Below are positions 1-4,678 of a stretch of 8,907 nucleotides of DNA, one piece after another (the stretch's first letter is position 1; the number at the start of each line of letters is the position of its first letter). This DNA is from TMED14 sp964475135 (GTDB lineage: Bacteria; Bacteroidota; Bacteroidia; Flavobacteriales; Schleiferiaceae). The notes under the pieces were generated by a model. The model was given only the letters and a program-made list of their open reading frames with translations, made no database searches and was not told where the DNA came from. Where the stretch lies: assembly GCA_964475135.1 (NCBI GenBank), contig CAYYWL010000043.1:1-8907 (forward strand). Reading direction: 5' to 3'. The position numbers and the translations under genes are program-made.

Positions 1-339
1 ATCGAAGTAGCTCTGAAGCAGCACTTTAGCGACAAAACCGACTGGCGCAAAATGCTGGCGGGCTTGGAATTCAGCGCGGACTTCGACGAAGCCGTTTCGC
101 GCGCCCTTGCGGACATTCCCACGGACCTTCAGCGCTTTGCGGTTGCCGACGGAACGGATCACCGCGCGCACTGGTCGCTTGCCCCGGGATTCACGGCCAA
201 GTCGGTCAAGCTAAGCCAGCCCGGGGATGTGCTCGAGGGCGTCCTCGCCGGCCAGCGGGGCCAGTACCTGGCCTTCACCGACGGACGCGCCATCAACGTT
301 CGCTCGCACGAGGGCCTCTTCCTCAGCCTGCAGGGCTAA
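1..339 (+). CDS. DUF2797 family protein, C-terminal part (5' end outside window)
   Basis: The reading frame is open from the first base, so only the last 112 residues are present. They begin IEVALKQHFSDKTDWRKML, which resembles the conserved stretch of Bacteroidota DUF2797 proteins (remembered as 'TEVALKDHYADKTNWRKML'), and end with GQYLAFTDGRAINVRSHEG, resembling the family's closing GQYLIFEDGxxxNVRxHxG motif. The first ATG in the window (base 52) falls inside the conserved block and is not the real start. The biochemical role of DUF2797 is not established; full-length members carry a cysteine-rich N-terminal part that is not visible here. The last 129 bp are shared with the convergent HTH gene on the other strand. 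Because this C-terminus is the family-conserved one, this frame is taken as the older of the two overlapping frames. Confidence 0.85.
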   Translation: MEVALKQHFSDKTDWRKMLAGLEFSADFDEAVSRALADIPTDLQRFAVADGTDHRAHWSLAPGFTAKSVKLSQPGDVLEGVLAGQRGQYLAFTDGRAINVRSHEGLFLSLQG

Positions 340-720
340 AATTCTGTCGATCAGCATTCTGCGGTACTGGTCGTCTTCAAGGCTCGCCCAAAAGAGTTCT
401 TCGAGGGTCTCGGGCTGTTTGGCGTCGAGGTCAAAGTAGGGTTCTAAGTGCGGAACAAATCCGTACACCAAATCCAAATCCAGCACCTGGGCGACCTGCG
501 CAAGCTTTTTGAGGGTGATGGTTCCGGACCATTCGCGCTGCTCGAGTTCGTGGGCGGAACTGGGCGCAATCCCCATCCGCTTGGCAAAGGCCTTGGTCGA
601 GAGGTGCCGCCCCGCCCGGGCGTGCTGGATCCATCCTCGGCGCGGAACCGCCGGCGGATACTCGAGCTGACGGGCCAACCAGTCAACTAATTGAATGTCA
701 GTTTTTTGGAACTTTCGCAT
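211..720 (-). CDS. Mobile mystery protein A-like helix-turn-helix regulator
   Basis: A 169-residue protein with an Xre-type HTH at about residues 36-88. The segment RRGWIQHAR (27-35), the HTH start KAFAKRMGIAPSSAHELEQRE (split across 43-63) and GTITLKKLAQ...LDLDLVYGFVP (66-90) match the layout of 'mobile mystery protein A', a small DNA-binding protein normally encoded beside a Fic/DOC-domain partner, 'mobile mystery protein B'. No Fic gene lies next to it here: DUF2797 is on one side and repeats on the other, so it is an orphan within this window. The family usually ends near the QA-rich helix (here about residue 135). The last ~42 residues are read antisense to the DUF2797 gene and look like extension into the neighbour. 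The start at 720 is the only ATG preceding the conserved region. A copy of the dispersed repeat lies about 10 bp upstream of the start. The family call is from memory of the motif pattern. Confidence 0.78.
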   Translation of the reverse strand: MRKFQKTDIQLVDWLARQLEYPPAVPRRGWIQHARAGRHLSTKAFAKRMGIAPSSAHELEQREWSGTITLKKLAQVAQVLDLDLVYGFVPHLEPYFDLDAKQPETLEELFWASLEDDQYRRMLIDRILALQAEEEALVRANVDGASVGEGQVLAPLAGEDALEHIPGLA

Positions 721-730
721 GCTGAGAAAA

Positions 731-756
731 ATTTTAAAATCCGGTTAAGCCCGAAC
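731..756 (+). repeat. Dispersed repeat, copy a (ahead of the HTH gene)
   Basis: The core TAAAATCCGGTT-AAGC-CCGAAC matches the other five copies, but GTAA is replaced by TTAA. It lies just upstream of the HTH gene start (720, minus). Read on the minus strand, as that gene's leader would be transcribed, it forms GTTCGG / loop GCTTAA / CCGGAT followed by TTTTAAAATTTTT: a short hairpin with a T-rich tail 10-30 bases before the ATG. It could act as an operator, attenuator or upstream terminator, or be only a repeat; the sequence cannot separate these. Confidence 0.6.
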
Positions 757-811
757 AAAAACCTCATCGGGCCCCACGAAGGTGCATCCTAGAGCCAGTG
801 GACAAACGCTT

Positions 812-842
812 ATATCCGGAATTAACCGGATTTTACTTTTTT
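812..842 (-). repeat. Dispersed repeat, copy b (distal unit of tandem pair)
   Basis: Minus-strand reading is A6-GTAAAATCCGGTT-AATT-CCGGAT. On the plus strand this is a perfect 6 bp stem ATCCGG / loop AATTAA / CCGGAT followed by TTTTACTTTTTT, so it resembles an intrinsic terminator for plus-strand transcripts such as read-through from the DUF2797 gene. It is directly adjacent to copy c; the pair are spaced about 40 bp, like copies d and e. Confidence 0.7.
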
Positions 843-885
843 CGCCCGAACGCAATTCGGAACGAACCGGATTTTACTTTTTCAC
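843..885 (-). repeat. Dispersed repeat, copy c (supplies the stop codon of the transporter gene)
   Basis: Minus-strand reading is AAAAAGTAAAATCCGGTT-CGTT-CCGAAT followed by TGCGTTCGGGCG. The 3' tail resembles those of copies d and e (GTTTGGGC, GTTGGGC). The TAA in its GTAAAA motif is the stop codon of the upstream YhhQ-type gene (874-876) and the A-tract encodes the terminal Lys-Lys. On the plus strand the stem is AATTCGG / CCGGATT (one T-G wobble) with a loop of six and a T-rich tail. Confidence 0.7.
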
Positions 886-1542
886 AAAACGCCGGTAGGC
901 CCAAACACCTGCGTACATGAAGGGGGTGTCGAGGGCGGCCATCAAGATTTTGAATAGCCAGGCGTCGCCGATGTACTGGATGATGGTCGCGTTCGGAAGG
1001 ACTCCGAGAAACAGAATTGCAATCACTAGGATGCTGTCTACACCCTGGGAGAGCATGGTTGAGAAATTGTTGCGGACCCAAAGGTGCTTGCCGCGGGTCA
1101 CGCGCTTCCAGAAGTGAAAAAGGCGAACGTCGACGAGCTGGGCGACGATGTAGGCGGCCATGGAGGCAACAATGACCCTGACGGAGTTGCCGAATACCAT
1201 TCCGTAGGCCTCGTCATTGACCTTTGAAAAGGGGAGTGCGGGCCAGATTCCGCCCAGCCAAATGACGAGCAAAACGAGTAGGAGCGCTGCGAATCCGCTG
1301 TACACGACGTAGTCGGTGCGGCGCTTGCCGTAGAATTCGCTGAGGAGGTCCGTAACCAGAAAGGTGAGGGGGTAGGGAAGAATTCCGACCGAAACCACGA
1401 AGGTTTTGAAGCCCAGGTCGATTTCGACAAATTTGTTCGAAACCAAGTTGCACACCACGAGCGCGGTGATGAACAGAGCCCCGAGGGCCATGTAGAGGGC
1501 TAGATTTCGTCCTTCGAGCGGACCTTCTTCTTCGAGTGTCAT
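874..1542 (-). CDS. yhhQ: Queuosine precursor transporter (YhhQ / VUT / DUF165 family)
   Basis: A 222-residue integral membrane protein, the usual family length (E. coli YhhQ is of about this size). It has a short charged N-terminus, then about six hydrophobic segments, including 16-35, 46-65, 80-100, 120-138, 168-186 and 194-214. Family signatures are visible: CNLVSNK (31-37), PLTFLVTDLLSEFYGKR (58-74), WVRNNFSTMLSQGVDS (155-170) and DTPFMY (205-210). In E. coli the family imports queuosine precursors (preQ0/preQ1) for modification of tRNAs with GUN anticodons; the substrate here is inferred from the family. It starts 5 bp after the sppA stop, so it is almost certainly co-transcribed with sppA. 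No queuosine synthesis gene lies nearby. Its stop codon lies within repeat copy c, so the very C-terminus (VKK) may have been set by that repeat. Confidence 0.92.
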   Translation of the reverse strand: MTLEEEGPLEGRNLALYMALGALFITALVVCNLVSNKFVEIDLGFKTFVVSVGILPYPLTFLVTDLLSEFYGKRRTDYVVYSGFAALLLVLLVIWLGGIWPALPFSKVNDEAYGMVFGNSVRVIVASMAAYIVAQLVDVRLFHFWKRVTRGKHLWVRNNFSTMLSQGVDSILVIAILFLGVLPNATIIQYIGDAWLFKILMAALDTPFMYAGVWAYRRFVKK

Positions 1543-1547
1543 GCAGG

Positions 1548-3251
1548 TTAGAGCAAGAGGGTTTCGCGCGCTTGGATTCCGCCCAGGCGCTGAATTTTGG
1601 TGTGAAGGGCGCGGATCTGGGCCTCGAGGTTGGCGCCACGCAGGCTTACGCCAAATTCGCGCAGCGCCTTGCGCCAGGGCTCTTCTTCGATCGTGAAGTG
1701 CTCGACGCGGTAGCTACTGAGCTCGGCAAGTTCGGCGCAGGATTTGACGGCTTCGTGGAGTCCGCCGAGCTCGTCGACCAGCCCCAGAGCTTGGGCTTTG
1801 GTTCCGCTGTACACGCGTCCCCGCGCAATGCTGTCGACTACGGCGGGATCAAGGCCGCGGCCCTCGGCAACCACCTGCTTGAACCGGTTGTAGGTGCGGT
1901 CGACTGAGGTTTGGACCACGGCGAGCTCGCTCGTCGTGGGCGTCCGATCGAGCGACGGAAAGTTAGCAAACGGATGCGTCGCCACTGGCTGGGATTTGAT
2001 TCCCATCTTATCGTTCAAGAGTTCTTGGCCGCTAAAAAGCAGGCCAAAAACCCCAATGGAACCGGTGATCGTGGTGGGCTGCGCCCAAATTTCGTCGGCC
2101 GGAGCAGCCATGTAGTAGCCGCCGCTCGCGGCGGCTCCGCCCATCGAAACCACCACCGGGTAGACGTCGGCGAGCCGAACCACGCCGCGGTGAATCTCAT
2201 CTGAAGCCAGCGCCGAACCCCCCGGACTGTTGATGCGTAGCACCACACCCTGCACATCATCGCGCTCAAGCAGCGCGTCCACCTGTTCGGTGAAGTCAAA
2301 ATCGGCAATTGCCTCAGCGTCAGACCCGTCGACTACGTCGCCCTCGGCGATCAGCACGGCAATCACGCCGCCGTCGTCGCTCGGCTGGATCATCGCATAA
2401 AAGTCTGAAGCTGAAATGATTCCGTCCTCTTCACCGCCCCAGTCGGCCACCGACCACTCGTCGGGGTACTGAAGGTGGTCAACCAAGGCGAGTTCCTGCG
2501 CGCGGTCGGCGGTCAGCAGCGGCTCGTGGTTGAGAATGTGGGTCCAGTCGGAATCGTTAATGCTGCGCCGCGACGCCCGAATTCCGGCCTCGACTTCGGA
2601 CCAGATTCCGCCCAGCAACTCGGTGTACTGCAGGCGGTTGGCGGCCGACATGCTGTCGGCGATAAAGGGCTCTCCGGCACTCTTGAAGGCGTTGTCGGAT
2701 CCGCGCACCAAATGCGCCTTCACCCCCAACTTGTCGAGCGCGCCCTTGAAGTAGGTGGGGCTGGCGCTGAGGCCGTTGAGCACGAGCATTCCGGCAGGGG
2801 CCAGGTAAATGCGGTCGGCCACGCTCGCCACGTAGTAGCTTTTGGGGTCGTAGGCCTTACTGGTCGCGACCACCGTCACCCCTTTGGCGCTGGCGGAATC
2901 GAGCGCCGTCCGCAGCTCCGTCAGCGCGGCCCAGCTCGCGTCGACCATGCCCATGTCGAGCCAAATGGCCTTGACTTTGTCGCTCTTGCCTGCGGCATCA
3001 ACGACTTCTAGCAGTTCGTAGAGCGACATCTGTGCGGGCTCGTCAAGGAGCTCCGACCAAAACTTGTCGACTTCGTTGGGTTTCTCGTTGAGGGTTCCGT
3101 CAAGGGTGATCTGAACGACGGCTTTGTCGCTGAGGGTAACCTGAGGCTGACCGCCCGAAGCGGCAGCCCCCGCGGCAAACCCGATGAGTACCAGCACGAG
3201 CAGGAAGAGTCCCACAAATACGCCCACCAGGGCGCCAAAAAATGACTTCAT
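1548..3251 (-). CDS. sppA: Signal peptide peptidase SppA, 67K type
   Basis: A 567-residue membrane-anchored serine protease of the long, two-domain (tandem SppA/ClpP-fold) type that digests leftover signal peptides in the inner membrane. A single N-terminal anchor spans about residues 3-30. The N-terminal domain carries the expected catalytic lysine in FKSAGEPF (K190; compare YKSAVEPF in E. coli). The C-terminal domain carries the nucleophile in GGAAASGGYY (S376), followed by the family block TTITGSIGVFGL. LRINSPGGSALASDEI (338-353) is the conserved strand-turn before it. Length and both catalytic residues look intact. It leads a two-gene unit with the YhhQ-type transporter. Its ATG is only 14 bp from the divergent folK start. 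A near-consensus minus-strand -7 box (TACCTTGG, bases 3280 to 3273) would lie inside the folK coding start. Confidence 0.96.
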   Translation of the reverse strand: MKSFFGALVGVFVGLFLLVLVLIGFAAGAAASGGQPQVTLSDKAVVQITLDGTLNEKPNEVDKFWSELLDEPAQMSLYELLEVVDAAGKSDKVKAIWLDMGMVDASWAALTELRTALDSASAKGVTVVATSKAYDPKSYYVASVADRIYLAPAGMLVLNGLSASPTYFKGALDKLGVKAHLVRGSDNAFKSAGEPFIADSMSAANRLQYTELLGGIWSEVEAGIRASRRSINDSDWTHILNHEPLLTADRAQELALVDHLQYPDEWSVADWGGEEDGIISASDFYAMIQPSDDGGVIAVLIAEGDVVDGSDAEAIADFDFTEQVDALLERDDVQGVVLRINSPGGSALASDEIHRGVVRLADVYPVVVSMGGAAASGGYYMAAPADEIWAQPTTITGSIGVFGLLFSGQELLNDKMGIKSQPVATHPFANFPSLDRTPTTSELAVVQTSVDRTYNRFKQVVAEGRGLDPAVVDSIARGRVYSGTKAQALGLVDELGGLHEAVKSCAELAELSSYRVEHFTIEEEPWRKALREFGVSLRGANLEAQIRALHTKIQRLGGIQARETLLL

Positions 3252-3260
3252 AACTTTGCG
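3251..3260 (+). promoter_or_regulatory. Bacteroidota -7 promoter box for folK
   Basis: TAACTTTGCG is an exact match to the Bacteroidota -7 consensus TAnnTTTG. It starts on the base pair of the first base of the divergent sppA ATG and ends 5 bases before the folK GTG. Transcription starting a few bases downstream would give an almost leaderless folK mRNA. I see no clear -33 TTG at the expected distance, which lowers confidence. Confidence 0.6.
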
Positions 3261-3265
3261 TCTAC

Positions 3266-3787
3266 GTGGATACCAAGGTACTAAAGGTCCTGCTCCTACT
3301 CGGAAGCAACAGCGAAGACGCCGCCTCGGTTCTGTCGGAGGCGCGCGCGGCGCTTGCGCGGCGCGCGCTCATCACCCGCACCGGAAGCCTTTGGCGTACC
3401 GCCGCCTGGGGCTTTGAAGGGCCAGACTTTATCAACCAAGTGGTTGAAATCGAATGGAATGGTGAACCCAAGGCCCTTCTTTGGGAATGCCTTGAAGTGG
3501 AGCGGCGGCTGGGCCGGATCCGCACCACCGAAGGCCCCCGCTACACCAGCCGCCGCATCGACATCGACCTCATTCTGACCAATCCATTTATGACTTTGGC
3601 GGACGCAGAACTGGAATTACCCCACCCGCGGATGCACCAACGCCGCTTTGTTCTTGAGCCTCTTGCCGAGCACTGGGCCAATTGGCAAGCGGATGTTTTA
3701 GGGCATTCGGTTGCTGAATTGCTCGTTGTGTGTTCCGACCCCAATTCCGTACATTTGTACTCAAATTCAAACGAAAACGACTCATGA
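3266..3787 (+). CDS. folK: 2-amino-4-hydroxy-6-hydroxymethyldihydropteridine pyrophosphokinase (HPPK)
   Basis: A 173-residue cytoplasmic enzyme that transfers pyrophosphate from ATP to 6-hydroxymethyl-dihydropterin, the step before dihydropteroate synthase in folate synthesis. Conserved parts are LGSN (12-15), FINQVVEIE (55-63), E79/R84 in LEVERRLGRIR, the magnesium-binding RRIDIDLIL (96-104; D99 and D101), and LPHPRMHQRRFVLEPLAE (118-135). The start is GTG at 3266: no in-frame ATG precedes the LGSN motif, and the -7 box sits just upstream, so little or no leader remains. The last ~20 residues (after VVCSDP) are polar and probably dispensable; their DNA carries the ompA promoter. The stop overlaps the ompA ATG as ATGA (3784-3787). 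Neighbouring genes are not folate genes. Confidence 0.95.
   Translation: MDTKVLKVLLLLGSNSEDAASVLSEARAALARRALITRTGSLWRTAAWGFEGPDFINQVVEIEWNGEPKALLWECLEVERRLGRIRTTEGPRYTSRRIDIDLILTNPFMTLADAELELPHPRMHQRRFVLEPLAEHWANWQADVLGHSVAELLVVCSDPNSVHLYSNSNENDS
3726..3757 (+). promoter_or_regulatory. Probable promoter of the OmpA-like lipoprotein gene, inside folK
   Basis: TACATTTG (3750-3757) matches TAnnTTTG exactly, with a TTG (3726-3728) 21 bases upstream, close to the usual -33 spacing. A start near 3763 would leave a ~20-base, A-rich leader (AATTCAAACGAAAACGACTC) before the ATG at 3784, typical of Bacteroidota genes that lack a Shine-Dalgarno. This would let the abundant envelope protein be made independently of folK. 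Confidence 0.6.
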
Positions 3788-4518
3788 AGTACGTAGTTCT
3801 TGCCGCTAGCGCCCTGATGCTAGCATCTTGTGGAGTTAAAGACTTGGAAGCTGAAGTTGCTTCGCTCAAAGGCGAATTGACCCGTGTGCAAAAGGACAGC
3901 GACGGTGACGGCGTAGCCGATGCCTTCGATCTCGAGCCTAATACCCCCAAGGGAGCGCTCATCGACGGTTCTGGCCGTGCGCTTGACCTCGACGGCGACG
4001 GCGTGCGTCATGAGCTTGACGTGGATCCGTTCAGCCAGCGCGGTGTGCGTGTGGACGCCAGCGGAGCCGAGCTCGACAGCGACGGCGACGGAGTACCCGA
4101 CAGCAAGGACAAGGAGCCCAACACTCCTGCCGGTTCGTTGGTGAACTTCCAGGGCAAGCGTATCGAGGCCAATGGACTCAGTTCTGCAGTAGCTAGCGCC
4201 TTCATCCCTGAGGTAATCTTCGCTACAAACAGTGTTACCGTGTCAGCTACTGAAGAGGCCAAGCTTGCCGTAGTAGCCAAGATGCTCAAGGCCAACCCAA
4301 ACCTTCGCCTTCAAATCATCGGCCACGCCGACAAGACCGGTTCTGAGAAGACCAACCTTAAAGTGGGCGAGCGCCGCGCCAAGGCCGTGCTTCGCGTGCT
4401 GACGACGACCTTCAGCCTGCCTGAGTCACGCTTCGAGGTAGTAAGCAAGGGCGAGAACGATCCAATTTCTAAGAAGAACCAGCACAATCGCCGCGTGGAG
4501 TTTGTGGTGATCAAGTAA
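3784..4518 (+). CDS. OmpA-like peptidoglycan-binding lipoprotein with TSP3 calcium repeats
   Basis: A 244-residue envelope protein. The N-terminus is a lipoprotein signal with lipobox LASC, lipidated at C16. A short heptad-like helix follows (18-37). Three thrombospondin type 3-like, Asp-rich calcium motifs follow: DSDGDGVADAFD (38-49), DLDGDGVRHELD (68-79) and DSDGDGVPDSKD (98-109), two of them followed by EPNTP. An OmpA/Pal domain spans about 140-244, with the peptidoglycan-contacting pair D183 (GHAD) and R198 (ERRA) at the expected 15-residue spacing, and NRRVEFVV at the end. There is no beta-barrel, so it should be anchored by lipid in the outer membrane and grip the cell wall, like Pal. 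The ATG at 3784 is chosen over a GTG at 3730 because it starts exactly at the signal peptide; the upstream extension only reads folK in another frame. Confidence 0.94.
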   Translation: MKYVVLAASALMLASCGVKDLEAEVASLKGELTRVQKDSDGDGVADAFDLEPNTPKGALIDGSGRALDLDGDGVRHELDVDPFSQRGVRVDASGAELDSDGDGVPDSKDKEPNTPAGSLVNFQGKRIEANGLSSAVASAFIPEVIFATNSVTVSATEEAKLAVVAKMLKANPNLRLQIIGHADKTGSEKTNLKVGERRAKAVLRVLTTTFSLPESRFEVVSKGENDPISKKNQHNRRVEFVVIK

Positions 4519-4545
4519 AAGCGAGCGCGTAGCGCGAGCGAACAG

Positions 4546-4572
4546 GGCCTGGCCATTTGGTCGGGCCTTTTT
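4546..4572 (+). terminator. Intrinsic terminator of the folK-ompA unit
   Basis: GGCCTGGCC (4546-4554), loop ATTT, GGTCGGGCC (4559-4567): nine consecutive pairs with two G-U wobbles, then TTTTTG. It lies 28 bases after the ompA stop. Read on the minus strand no T-tract follows the hairpin, so it serves the plus-strand genes only. Confidence 0.85.
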
Positions 4573-4580
4573 GTTTCGAG

Positions 4581-4621
4581 AAAAAAAGTAAAATCCGGTT
4601 ATATCCGAATCGGGTTTGGGC
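4581..4621 (+). repeat. Dispersed repeat, copy d (first unit of tandem pair)
   Basis: The sequence is A7-GTAAAATCCGGTT-ATAT-CCGAAT followed by CGGGTTTGGGC. It begins directly after the ompA terminator and is followed without a gap by copy e. On the minus strand it forms GATTCGG / loop of six / CCGGATT, then TTTACTTTTTTT, which would terminate mutS transcripts arriving from the right. Confidence 0.75.
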
Positions 4622-4651
4622 AAAAAAAGTAAAATCCGGTTATACCCGAAT
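4581..4651 (-). terminator. Probable tandem terminator for mutS (made of repeat copies e and d)
   Basis: Two short hairpins with T-rich tails lie one after the other, beginning 27 bases beyond the mutS stop. The stems are only 6-7 bp with one wobble each, so each alone would be weak; no other minus-strand terminator is visible between mutS and ompA. The function is inferred from structure and position. Confidence 0.5.
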
Positions 4652-4661
4652 GGCGTTGGGC
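4622..4661 (+). repeat. Dispersed repeat, copy e (second unit of tandem pair)
   Basis: The sequence is A7-GTAAAATCCGGTT-ATAC-CCGAAT followed by GGCGTTGGGC. It is a tandem copy of d with a ~41-base period; the first 22 bases are identical. On the minus strand it is ATTCGG (4651-4646), loop of six, CCGGAT (4639-4634), then a T-rich tail (4633-4622). It is the first hairpin a mutS transcript would meet. Confidence 0.75.
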
Positions 4662-4664
4662 AAG

Positions 4665-4678
4665 TTGCTGGTTGCTAG
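4665..4678 (-). repeat. Heptamer repeat just after the mutS stop
   Basis: Read on the minus strand, CTAGCAA then CCAGCAA follow the TAG stop directly. A similar heptamer run (CTAGTAA, CTAGCGA) lies after the TrmH-family gene at 7831-7852. Short and imperfect, so it may be chance. Confidence 0.35.

Noticed and set aside
731..885. Possible CRISPR array or phage attachment site formed by the repeated elements
   Set aside because: Units are adjacent with no unique regular spacers, copies lie in both orientations and in coding DNA, and no cas or integrase gene is present.
833..1081. A minus-strand frame overlapping the end of the transporter gene
   Set aside because: Out-of-frame shadow of yhhQ that continues into the repeats.
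2475..3011. A 178-codon plus-strand frame opposite sppA
   Set aside because: Antisense shadow; the minus strand carries conserved SppA sequence including the catalytic lysine throughout.
3730..3783. A GTG start that would add 18 residues to the OmpA-like protein
   Set aside because: The added residues are folK read in another frame, and the ATG at 3784 begins exactly at a lipoprotein signal peptide.
4519..4540. GCGAGCGCG-TA-GCGCGAGCG after the ompA stop
   Set aside because: It is a mirror repeat with only a 4 bp possible stem; the real terminator hairpin is the one at 4546-4567.
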